Assembly (NCBI GenBank): GCA_002293605.1
Contig: DBDO01000220.1
Coordinates: 580-8,036, forward strand
Source of the DNA: Desulfovibrionaceae bacterium UBA930
GTDB lineage: Bacteria; Desulfobacterota; Desulfovibrionia; Desulfovibrionales; Desulfovibrionaceae
Direction of reading: 5' to 3'
Length of the DNA stretch: 7,457 nt
Positions 1 to 6,685 of the stretch are shown one piece after another (positions within the stretch are counted from its first letter, which is position 1; each line of letters starts with the position of its first letter). Under the pieces are notes generated by a model. That model was given only the letters and a program-made list of their open reading frames with translations, made no database searches and was not told the DNA's origin. The position numbers and the translations under genes are program-made.

Positions 1-2277
1 GATGCTGACGCCGATTCGGATGGTGTTGATGATGATACCATTACGCTCGGCAATGAAGCAAAGTTGTCCGGGCTGCACATCTGGAGCGATGTCAAGACGG
101 ACGGTATTACACATACCGGCGGCTCGGGAGGCGTGTGGAAGGGCAATACGGCGGGCGATGATGTATACAGTGAGGATAATGTCAAGGCAGACGGAACCTA
201 TATCAGCGGCAGCCCGGATAGGGCGGATCACCGCTCTGTCTGGGGGCACGATGTCATCACCCTGCAAAGCGAGGAAGTTTATGCGAACAGCATCTATGCC
301 GGGCAGGGGAATGACCGTATAATCCTTGAAGCGCATCCCAATAACCCGGATAAGCACCTCTCCCGGGGTAACTTCATTGTCGGCGATGTGTACCACACCT
401 ATGGCAATGAGCCGCATATCGGCGATGACACCATCCTTATTAAGGGAGACTCCAAGGGCAACACCATCTTCGGCGATACCCGCGATACCGTTTTCAGTGC
501 AAAAAGTACTCCGGTCCTTGGCAACGATAGGGTGGAAATTCTCGGCAATTCCGAAGGTGAAACCTACTACGGCGATGCCTATATCGCCGTTGCGGGAACA
601 GAGTGCGGCGATGATATCTACAGAGTGCACGGCAACTCCACGGGCAGCACGCTTATAGGCGATGCTGAATATATGAACGCCGGCTCCAAGGGCGGTGATG
701 ATACTATCTGGATCGGCGGTAACTCCTCCGGAGAAACTATTTTCGGTGATGGTCGTTCCACTCTTGCGGACAATATCGTCATGGGCAATGATCTCATCCG
801 GATCGATGGCAACCTGAGCGGTGCCACCATGCGTGGCGATTCGGAAGGAAGCGGGTCCAACGTGCACTTCGGTAACGATATCATCCAGGTTGGCGGCAAT
901 GTCACTGACAGTGCCATCCGGGCGGATTCCGAATCAAGCGGCGCAAACGCCACCTATGGGCACGACATTGTCCAGATCGGAGGCAACGTCAGCAACACCA
1001 GCATTCGCGGCGATTCCGAATCAACCGGCAGTGACGCCAAGCTGGGCAATGATATCATTAGCATCGGAGGCAGTGTTACCGGCGGCTCCATACAGGGGGA
1101 CACGGAAGGCAGCGGCCTCAGAGCCGTCTATGGCAACGATACCATCAGCATTGGCGGCAACTTGAGCGGTGTTGATTTCCGCGGCGATTCCGAATCAACA
1201 GGCGATAACGCCAAGCTGGGCAGCGATGTCATTAGCGTGGGCGGCGTGGTCACAGGCGGCACCCTTTATGGCGATTCCGCCACAACCGGCAGCAATGCCG
1301 AGATGGGCAACGACATCATTACCGTGGGCGGCCTCAAGGGCAGCAGCACTACTGACCGCACGTCAGCCGTTATTTCCGGGGATGTCTACAGCTCCGGGGC
1401 CGGAGCGGTCACCTTCGGCAGCGATACAATCCATGTGAAGGGCGACCTCACCACAGCCACCATCCGGGGCGATGCCTATGACGGAGCCTCCGGTGCCCGC
1501 TATGGCAACGATGTCATTAAGGTGGACGGAACCATGAGCGGCAAGGCCGTGATCGTTGGAGACAACGAGACCGGTTCCGAAGCCAAGGATCAGTACGGTA
1601 ACGACTTCATCGAAGTGAAGCGCTTCGAAGGCGGCGAGATCTACGGTGATGATATGGAAACCACCCACCTCGGCAGCGGCGGCAACGATACCATAGTCAT
1701 CCATGAACTGGCGGGCACCGAGAGCAAGCTCATTGATGGCGGCAAGGGCACCGACCTGTTCATGTATACCAGTGAGCGCGATGGCCTCGGCAGCGTTATA
1801 AACCTGAATGACAGGGGTGAAGTTTCCATTGAGGGCGTCAGCGCGCAAAGCAATAGCAGGATTATCGGCTTTGAGGGCATTGGCGGCGGCTCCGGCGATG
1901 ATACGCTCACTGGCAACGCCTCCGGCAATACCATTATCGGCGGCGCGGGCAATGACACTATGACCGGCGGCGCGGGCAGCGACATCTTCATATGGCGTTC
2001 CGAAGACATGAATGGCGATGCGCCGTATACTGATATCATCACTGACTTCTCCATCGGAGAAGACACGCTCGTGTTGAATGGGATACTTGATGACGGCGCT
2101 TCCCTGGATGACTACATCTCCATTTCCCAGGATGGTGCGAACGCCTGCCTGACAATTAAGGGCGGCAACAACGAGGTGGTGCAAAACGTCATTCTGCAAA
2201 ACGTCTATTCCGATCAGGGAAATACCAGTGAGGTGGACGCCGAGATACTGAAAAGCATCATCCTCAACCAGGTGTAA
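1..2277 (+). CDS. Large RTX-like type I-secreted repeat protein (adhesin-like), C-terminal part, 5' end outside window
   Basis: The frame is open from base 1 to a TAA at 2275-2277, so 758 residues of a longer protein are visible. The TTG at 64 is an internal Leu codon, not a likely start. In order: an Asp/Gly-rich irregular region (1-420), fourteen repeats of about 29 residues (421-1680), a spacer, four RTX nonapeptides (1885-1992), and a C-terminal block with DIITDFSIGEDTLVL and a hydrophobic last segment ending in NQV. That end matches the C-terminal secretion domain of proteins exported in one step by type I (ABC/MFP/TolC) systems. The family fits calcium-dependent folding outside the cell, as in large RTX adhesins and some RTX exoproteins. 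No enzyme domain is visible. Function as an adhesin is inferred from repeat architecture; the missing N-terminus (retention module or catalytic domain) would decide it. No secretion genes lie in the window. Confidence 0.9.
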   Translation, partial: DADADSDGVDDDTITLGNEAKLSGLHIWSDVKTDGITHTGGSGGVWKGNTAGDDVYSEDNVKADGTYISGSPDRADHRSVWGHDVITLQSEEVYANSIYAGQGNDRIILEAHPNNPDKHLSRGNFIVGDVYHTYGNEPHIGDDTILIKGDSKGNTIFGDTRDTVFSAKSTPVLGNDRVEILGNSEGETYYGDAYIAVAGTECGDDIYRVHGNSTGSTLIGDAEYMNAGSKGGDDTIWIGGNSSGETIFGDGRSTLADNIVMGNDLIRIDGNLSGATMRGDSEGSGSNVHFGNDIIQVGGNVTDSAIRADSESSGANATYGHDIVQIGGNVSNTSIRGDSESTGSDAKLGNDIISIGGSVTGGSIQGDTEGSGLRAVYGNDTISIGGNLSGVDFRGDSESTGDNAKLGSDVISVGGVVTGGTLYGDSATTGSNAEMGNDIITVGGLKGSSTTDRTSAVISGDVYSSGAGAVTFGSDTIHVKGDLTTATIRGDAYDGASGARYGNDVIKVDGTMSGKAVIVGDNETGSEAKDQYGNDFIEVKRFEGGEIYGDDMETTHLGSGGNDTIVIHELAGTESKLIDGGKGTDLFMYTSERDGLGSVINLNDRGEVSIEGVSAQSNSRIIGFEGIGGGSGDDTLTGNASGNTIIGGAGNDTMTGGAGSDIFIWRSEDMNGDAPYTDIITDFSIGEDTLVLNGILDDGASLDDYISISQDGANACLTIKGGNNEVVQNVILQNVYSDQGNTSEVDAEILKSIILNQV
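421..1680 (+). repeat. Array of fourteen ~29-residue (87 bp) RTX-like repeats within the secreted protein
   Basis: Units start at 421, 520, 607, 694, 784, 871, 958, 1045, 1132, 1219, 1306, 1417, 1504 and 1597. Nine are exactly 29 residues; the others are 33, 30, 37, 31 and 28. The pattern is roughly G-N-D-x-I-x-I-G-G-N, then x-S-G-x-x-I-x-G-D-S, then a Gly/Ser/Ala stretch ending in an aromatic residue or Leu just before the next G-N-D. Regular alternation of GND and GD turns with short hydrophobic strands suggests a parallel beta-solenoid, one coil per unit, with Asp residues placed to bind calcium. The fold and the calcium binding are inference. At DNA level the units have mostly diverged, so the array is old, apart from the closer pairing noted at 958-1305. 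Confidence 0.85.
958..1305 (+). repeat. Two tandem copies of a 174 bp two-unit block inside the repeat array
   Basis: Units 7-8 (958-1131) and 9-10 (1132-1305) resemble each other more than neighbouring single units do. The stretch 1006-1062 matches 1180-1236 at 50 of 57 bases by hand alignment, exactly 174 bases apart. Both encode RGDSESTG, then AKLG, then a VTGG turn. This points to a duplication of a two-unit block later than the founding of the 87 bp array. Confidence 0.65.
1885..1992 (+). repeat. Four RTX nonapeptide repeats (hemolysin-type calcium-binding)
   Basis: Consecutive nine-residue units read GGSGDDTLT, GNASGNTII, GGAGNDTMT and GGAGSDIFI. Three fit the GGxGxDxUx consensus; the second is degenerate and lacks the Asp. 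In known RTX proteins such units form a parallel beta-roll that binds calcium after export. They sit just before the C-terminal secretion block, which is the usual order. Confidence 0.9.
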
Positions 2278-2311
2278 GAGGTGGCCTTGTCGCAAAAGGC
2301 CGCAAGAATCA

Positions 2312-2344
2312 GGGGGAAGCTTCGGCTTCCCCCCTTTCTTTTTT
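2312..2344 (+). terminator. Rho-independent terminator after the RTX gene
   Basis: A 9 bp perfect stem, GGGGGAAGC (2312-2320) with GCTTCCCCC (2325-2333), closes on a TTCG loop that gives the very stable C(UUCG)G tetraloop. It is followed by TTTCTTTTTT (2335-2344). It starts 34 bases after the stop codon of the RTX gene and should separate that transcript from the gene at 2389. Confidence 0.93.
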
Positions 2345-2378
2345 CAGATTTGGCATAAAGGCGCTGCCTGAAGCACAC

Positions 2379-2384
2379 GAGGTG
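2379..2384 (+). promoter_or_regulatory. Ribosome binding site for the metallopeptidase-like gene
   Basis: GAGGTG lies four bases before the ATG at 2389 and supports that start over the in-frame ATG at 2407, which has only a weaker AAAGG upstream. Both choices leave the signal peptide's hydrophobic core intact. Confidence 0.55.
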
Positions 2385-2388
2385 GACA

Positions 2389-3405
2389 ATGCGTGAAAGG
2401 TTTGCAATGCGGCTTTTGGCCGGATGTATACTCTGTCTGTTTTTGCCTTTTTCGTCCGCAGGAGCGGCTGAACAAAAAAAGGAAAGAACGGAGGGAACAT
2501 ACGAGCACTATGCAATCCTGCAGGAGGGCTTTTTCCGCATACTGTTCATGCGGGAAGGGGAGGAGGCCGTCCCCGCCCTTGATAGCAATGCTGACGGCTG
2601 GCCTGACTTTGTTGAAGATGTGGCCGCACAGCTTGCAATGGCGCATGGCGTATTTTGTGAGGCAGGCGGGCTCCCTTCGCCTTTGCTTTCACCCCGCTAT
2701 GCGGGCGTTCGCTACATAGATGTAGAGATTCGGGGAGAGAAAGGCATGCGGGGCAACAAGGGGCTGGCCTATGACGAAATTGTTCTGCGGCAAGACTCAC
2801 AAGGGGCGGCGGCAGATGCGGCGGGCGCACAAAGGCCGAAGGTGCGGGTGCTGCTCATCGCCCTGAGCCGGGATATCGACCCCAAAAGAAATAACAGTCC
2901 CGCGCATGAGTATTTTCACCAGATTCAAAACGGCATGACGCACTTCAAAAACCCCTGGTTTTATGAGGGCATGGCGCGCTGGTCTGAAAGCGCTCTGGGG
3001 GCTTTTCGCCCAAAAGCTAAAGAGCAGCCGCTCCCTTTGGCAGCGGAGCGGCTGCTGAGTGAGGCAGCATACAGGGAGCGGCTTTTTTCAGCCTCGTATG
3101 CGGCTTCGGATATGCTCTGGGCTCCCCTGGCCGCGCTCTGCCCTGAAACAAGGCGTGCGCTCGCGGACGATCATCCCCTTTTGGCGCGCAGGTACAGCGA
3201 TGGCAGCCCGGTGCTGAGGAATGAAGATTTTTCCGGAATATTCATGATGAAGCGCGTGCTCGAAAAATTGGGAGAGGCGGAAAACATCCCCTTTACCCGC
3301 TTCGGGTATGAGAAGTGGACGGAGGCCAATCAGCGCAGAGCCGAAAATAACCCCTTTATCGCAAAGGCTGTGGAGGAGGCAGCGGCGGAGCCCTGCCCCC
3401 GGTGA
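2389..3405 (+). CDS. Exported putative zinc metallopeptidase (HEYFH gluzincin-like)
   Basis: 338 residues, complete. Residues 1-27 form a Sec-type signal peptide: Arg-containing start, hydrophobic core around 9-21, and small residues SSAGAA before the likely cleavage near 26-27. Residues 65-73 read DSNADGWPD, a calcium-loop-like motif, followed by VEDVA. The pattern recalls the D-x-x-x-D-G-x-P-D-x-V segment seen near the N-terminus of putative metalloproteases of the MXAN_6640 type. Residues 173-177 are HEYFH (HExxH), and E193 in FYEGMARWSES would be the third zinc ligand of a gluzincin. H173, H177 and E193 as ligands and E174 as catalytic base are inferred from the motif. It probably acts in the periplasm or outside the cell; the substrate is unknown. 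It follows the RTX gene on the same strand but beyond a strong terminator, so it needs its own promoter, which I cannot identify. Processing of the neighbouring RTX protein is possible but unproven. Confidence 0.78.
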   Translation: MRERFAMRLLAGCILCLFLPFSSAGAAEQKKERTEGTYEHYAILQEGFFRILFMREGEEAVPALDSNADGWPDFVEDVAAQLAMAHGVFCEAGGLPSPLLSPRYAGVRYIDVEIRGEKGMRGNKGLAYDEIVLRQDSQGAAADAAGAQRPKVRVLLIALSRDIDPKRNNSPAHEYFHQIQNGMTHFKNPWFYEGMARWSESALGAFRPKAKEQPLPLAAERLLSEAAYRERLFSASYAASDMLWAPLAALCPETRRALADDHPLLARRYSDGSPVLRNEDFSGIFMMKRVLEKLGEAENIPFTRFGYEKWTEANQRRAENNPFIAKAVEEAAAEPCPR

Positions 3406-3452
3406 GGCAGCATTTTTTGCATATGCTTTAAAGGGAGTTTGAGGCGAGGCAG

Positions 3453-4877
3453 TTATGCAATCATGCCGCACAGCAGGGCCACAAGCTTTGTCAGGCCCGT
3501 GCCGTTTGAACTTTTGATGAGAACAGTGTCTTGATCTTTCAGCCAGCGGGGGCAGTCCTGAAGCAGGGCGTTCACGTCCGGGTACCATGCGCCGCCGGAA
3601 AAAGCATTCTCAAGCTTTTCCCAAAGGTGGCGCATTTCCGGTCCGACCAGCAGTATCCTGTCCGGCCTCGCGAGGCGCACGACTTGCTCAAGTTCGTAAT
3701 GGTAACGCGGCGCATCTTCGCCAAGTTCCAGCATATCGCCCAGCATGAGCACTCGTGAGGTGTCCGGGCAGCTTTCTTCCGAGAAGGCCGCTAGCGCGGC
3801 CCGCATGGAAGCGGGGTTGGCGTTATAAGACTCATCGATAATTTTCAGGCGCTTGCCTTCCCATAAAACTTCGCGTCTGGCTCCCCTACCTTCCACGGGC
3901 GTAAAGGCAGGAAGGCGCATCAGGGCCTTTTCCAGAGACAGGCCAAAGGCCGCCGCTGCTCCCAATACGGCCAGACAGTCCATGGCTATATGTTCTCCCG
4001 GTAAGGGTAGCGCGGCGGAAAAGACGGCGTCCCGGTAGGCAAAACGCATGCCTCCCGCGTTGTATTCCAGAAGGCGCAGATCGGCGTCCCGGGCCTTGCC
4101 AAAGGTCAGCAGCCTAAGCTCCCGCTTGCGCGCCGCCTCTTCGAAAATGGGGAACATATCCATATCGTGGTTAACAACAGCCACAGAGCCCGGTTGCATG
4201 CCTAAAAAAACGGCGCTTTTTTGCCGGGCAATGTTTTCCACAGTATTCCAGTAGATTAAATGCGCTTCCGAAACATTGAGCACAATGGCCGCATCAGGCG
4301 CAACCAGACGGGAAGTGCGCTGCATTTTTGCAAGAGACAGCTCTAAAATCCAGTAAGCGTCATCAAGGCTCATAGAGGCGGCATTCCAGGCCACGCCAAA
4401 CAGCATATTCGCGCTGCCCAGAGAGTGAGAAAGCGGCCCGAAAGCGCGCAAGACATGGGCGGCCAGGTGGGTGGTTGTAGTTTTGCCGCTGCTGCCAGTG
4501 ACGGCTAATACTTTGCCAGCGAACAGGCGGCGCATCGCCCCGGCTACGGCCAGCAGCGCTTCAAAGCTGTCCGGGACTTGCAGGAGCGGCAGGCCGAGTT
4601 CCTGCCAGGGGGCAGGATCAACGCATATAATGGCCGATGCCCTGGGGGCGAAAGCTCGCACCCACTTGGGGGCAAGTCCTTTGACATTGCCATTGCCTCT
4701 GGACAGCAGCACATGCCCTGGGCGAAAGCCCTCTTGATAGGCACACAGACCGCTGGCTCTCCAGTTCTCCGCAGGCGCTATGAGCCATGTTCCGCCCGTG
4801 GCTTGAGCCAGGGCATCTCGCGTCCATGCGGCTACATGGCCGCCGGAGCGCGTATCCGTAAATATTTCAGACGGCAT
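3453..4877 (-). CDS. Mur ligase family protein, MurF-like (UDP-MurNAc-tripeptide--D-Ala-D-Ala ligase or divergent paralogue)
   Basis: 474 residues, complete, close to the usual 450-480 of MurF. MurF joins D-Ala-D-Ala to UDP-MurNAc-tripeptide with ATP in the cytoplasm. Visible motifs: P-loop VTGSSGKTTT (126-135); NVSEAHL with the conserved His206; K220 in ARQKSAVF, where Mur ligases carry a carbamylated lysine; DESYNANPASM (348-358), a strong MurF signature; and VLMLGDMLELGE (376-387). Differences: the stretch after the P-loop, where MurF has an M-G-x-N/T-x-x-G-E-I motif, reads LELSLAKMQRTS (179-190), and the C-terminal K-G-S-R motif reads KSSNGTG (455-461). The N-terminal third is only loosely MurF-like. 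It lies outside any cell-wall gene cluster and sits last in an apparent operon after the 585-residue gene. I am sure of the superfamily and fairly sure of the MurF branch, but unsure that peptidoglycan is the substrate, so I give no symbol. Confidence 0.85.
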   Translation of the reverse strand: MPSEIFTDTRSGGHVAAWTRDALAQATGGTWLIAPAENWRASGLCAYQEGFRPGHVLLSRGNGNVKGLAPKWVRAFAPRASAIICVDPAPWQELGLPLLQVPDSFEALLAVAGAMRRLFAGKVLAVTGSSGKTTTTHLAAHVLRAFGPLSHSLGSANMLFGVAWNAASMSLDDAYWILELSLAKMQRTSRLVAPDAAIVLNVSEAHLIYWNTVENIARQKSAVFLGMQPGSVAVVNHDMDMFPIFEEAARKRELRLLTFGKARDADLRLLEYNAGGMRFAYRDAVFSAALPLPGEHIAMDCLAVLGAAAAFGLSLEKALMRLPAFTPVEGRGARREVLWEGKRLKIIDESYNANPASMRAALAAFSEESCPDTSRVLMLGDMLELGEDAPRYHYELEQVVRLARPDRILLVGPEMRHLWEKLENAFSGGAWYPDVNALLQDCPRWLKDQDTVLIKSSNGTGLTKLVALLCGMIA

Positions 4878-4884
4878 GTATACG

Positions 4885-4890
4885 TCTCCT
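4885..4890 (-). promoter_or_regulatory. Ribosome binding site for the MurF-like gene
   Basis: On the - strand AGGAGA lies seven bases before the ATG at 4877. This is a near-ideal Shine-Dalgarno and fixes the start. It lies in the 31-base gap after the stop of the upstream gene, which supports cotranscription. Confidence 0.8.
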
Positions 4891-4908
4891 GCGGATCAGG
4901 GCATAACA

Positions 4909-6666
4909 CTATTCGTTACAAACATGTGGGGCAAAACGGCTGCCCAGGGAGCGGGCGTTTTCAGGAGCGGCCCAGAAGGAATCGCCGTTTTCCAGCATCG
5001 TTCCGTAGGCGGCCAGGCCGGATAAAAAGTGCTGGGCATCGTCAATGCGGGTGCGAAAAGCCTGATGGCGGATAAAGAAGGTTCCGGCTATGCGGTCCGG
5101 ATTTTTGTAAAACATGGCCATTTCCGGCCAGAAGTACCCGTTGAGCAGATAGTGGGCGCGGTAGTGCAGGGCCTGCCGGAACATATCCATATCCGCCGTT
5201 GCGGGCAGCCGGGAAGGGCCGGAGGCCCTGACGCGTTGCAACATATTTTGCGCGGCCATCATGAGTTCTAGCAGGGTGGGATATGCTGTCTCCCGGCGCA
5301 GGATGAAGTCCAGGTGCTGCATGCAGTTGTTAAGCCCAAAGCTAAAATAGCGTTCATCCCCTTCTGCCGCGCACATTTCGTTTGCCGCATAGCTGAGCCA
5401 GTGGTCATGCGCCTCCAGGTGGGCCTTACTGCCCAGGAAGTGTTCAAAGGCCTTGCGGGCCAGGCAAAGCCAGCGCGGGTTTTTGTCCTGCGCGTAAAGA
5501 CGCAGCAGGCCGAATACGGCTTCGCCGTCATAATAGATGATTCGGAAATTCTGCTTGACGCTGAGGTCTTCACTATGCAGCACATGTACAAAGGCGCCGC
5601 TGTCCGGGGTCTGCATGAAGGCCGTGCCTTCGGCCAAGAGGGAGAGCAGTTCGTCATACTCTTCGGAGCCGGTAAGCTCCCGGTATTTGGCAAAGGCGAG
5701 CAGGGCCACGCCATTGCCGCCAAGCTTGATCTCCTTGCTGTCTTCTTCCAGCAGAAAGGCAGCCCTTTGCCCCTGCCTGGGTTCATAGACGCGGATCATG
5801 TCACGGGCGAGGCAGGCGAGGCCCCGTGCCGCAGGCTCAAGCAGGGAGTTATCGCCTGTAAAAGGGATGACATCCAGCAGAGCATACAGGGAACTGGCGT
5901 GCCGCAGGCTGTTGTACGCGGCAATTCTCCGGTCAAAGCAGGGAAAATAGCCGTAAATGAATCTTCCGTCAGGCTGAATCTGCCGGGCCAGCCACCTGCT
6001 TGCGGAGCCTACGAGGGAGCGGAGCAAGCCGGGGTCAAGACGCGGAACCTCCCTGTGCCCGGCGTACAGACCACGGCTTACAAGGCCATGACTTTTTGGC
6101 AGCAGGCCGGGCAAGGCATGCACTGCGGCATCCGGCCCCAGATAGACTCCAGCTGTGGTGACTGCCCATACCGGATCGTCAGGCAAGGAGGGCAGGCAGG
6201 GCGCATCCTTGAAGCGCTGTGCGGCGTATGCAGTAAAGTTTCGCTCGTTGAAGCGCCCCCTGGCCTCGGAAGCGCTGCCGTAAAAGATGGCATTGGCGTG
6301 GCATTCCATTTCCGTCAGCACATGGCGGTGCTTTTCGTCAAAGGCGATACCAAAGCGGAAATAGGTTCGCTTGACGGAAGACAGAAGGCGCTGAAATTCC
6401 CCCCAGGCAAGGCGGGAGCTTGATTCCACCCAGTCCGCGCGCAGGTGTTCGCCTGCGAGCTTTTCCGCGTGCATGAGGCTACGGATATCCTGCTCGCCGC
6501 GCTGCCAGGCCTCGTCAAAGGAGGGGGCCGAAGCGTGGCATACCCGTGCGCGCTGTTTCCCATCGGAAACGGAAAAGATCAGGGTGCAGCCAAAGCCTTG
6601 CAGCGGGGCGGGGCAGCGCTGACGCGCAGACTCTTCAAGAAGCCGAAAAGGTTCAGATAGTGTCAT
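4909..6666 (-). CDS. Unrecognised 585-residue protein, possibly an all-helical (alpha/alpha) toroid, carbohydrate-enzyme-like
   Basis: I do not recognise this family with certainty. The start is taken as ATG at 6664-6666 (MTLSEPF); the frame stays open further upstream to 6843 but that would run through the end of pgm. The best Shine-Dalgarno candidate, AAGGGA, is 13 bases upstream, so the start is moderately sure. There is no signal peptide or membrane segment, so it is probably cytoplasmic. Residues 1-130 form a separate region ending in RTYFRFGIAF (101-109) and ECHANAIFYG. From about 215 to 560 it looks helical with repeated aromatic/Gly-rich turns: QPDGRFIYGY (231-240), YNSLRHASSLYAL (251-263), LGGNGVALLAFAKYRELTG (315-333), YYDGEAVFGLLRLY (378-391), HDHWLSYAANE (420-430) and RIDDAQHFLSGL (540-551). 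Such spacing recalls six-hairpin glycosidases and N-acylglucosamine-2-epimerase-type barrels; this is inference. It lies between pgm and a MurF-like gene, which suggests a shared pathway involving sugar or cell envelope. Confidence 0.7.
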   Translation of the reverse strand: MTLSEPFRLLEESARQRCPAPLQGFGCTLIFSVSDGKQRARVCHASAPSFDEAWQRGEQDIRSLMHAEKLAGEHLRADWVESSSRLAWGEFQRLLSSVKRTYFRFGIAFDEKHRHVLTEMECHANAIFYGSASEARGRFNERNFTAYAAQRFKDAPCLPSLPDDPVWAVTTAGVYLGPDAAVHALPGLLPKSHGLVSRGLYAGHREVPRLDPGLLRSLVGSASRWLARQIQPDGRFIYGYFPCFDRRIAAYNSLRHASSLYALLDVIPFTGDNSLLEPAARGLACLARDMIRVYEPRQGQRAAFLLEEDSKEIKLGGNGVALLAFAKYRELTGSEEYDELLSLLAEGTAFMQTPDSGAFVHVLHSEDLSVKQNFRIIYYDGEAVFGLLRLYAQDKNPRWLCLARKAFEHFLGSKAHLEAHDHWLSYAANEMCAAEGDERYFSFGLNNCMQHLDFILRRETAYPTLLELMMAAQNMLQRVRASGPSRLPATADMDMFRQALHYRAHYLLNGYFWPEMAMFYKNPDRIAGTFFIRHQAFRTRIDDAQHFLSGLAAYGTMLENGDSFWAAPENARSLGSRFAPHVCNE

Positions 6667-6685
6667 TGGAATAAAGCGGTCCCTT

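Noticed and set aside
64..66. TTG as a start codon for the RTX gene
   Set aside because: The same frame is open to base 1 with repeat-like Asp-rich sequence before it (DDDTITLGN), so this is an internal Leu.
1363..2295. A 310-codon open frame on the - strand opposite the RTX gene
   Set aside because: The repetitive GGC/GAT-rich RTX codons read as Ala/Ile/Val-rich nonsense on the other strand. The + frame is clearly RTX.
2351..2368. Possible sigma-54 promoter (TGGC...TGCC) upstream of the metallopeptidase-like gene
   Set aside because: The GG and GC elements are 12 bases apart instead of the required 10.
2416..2427. Lipobox-like LAGC at residues 10-13 of the metallopeptidase-like protein
   Set aside because: The Cys comes before, not after, the main hydrophobic core (residues 14-21), so a Sec signal peptide cleaved near residue 26 fits better than a lipoprotein.
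4578..5075. A 165-codon + strand frame across the gap between the MurF-like and 585-residue genes
   Set aside because: It spans the antisense of two well-supported genes and the strong - strand ribosome binding site at 4885-4890, with no motif of its own.
5314..6423. A 369-codon open frame on the + strand
   Set aside because: It lies wholly antisense to the 585-residue gene, has no ribosome binding site that I trust and no recognisable motif. The - strand frame shows ordered protein motifs and operon spacing.
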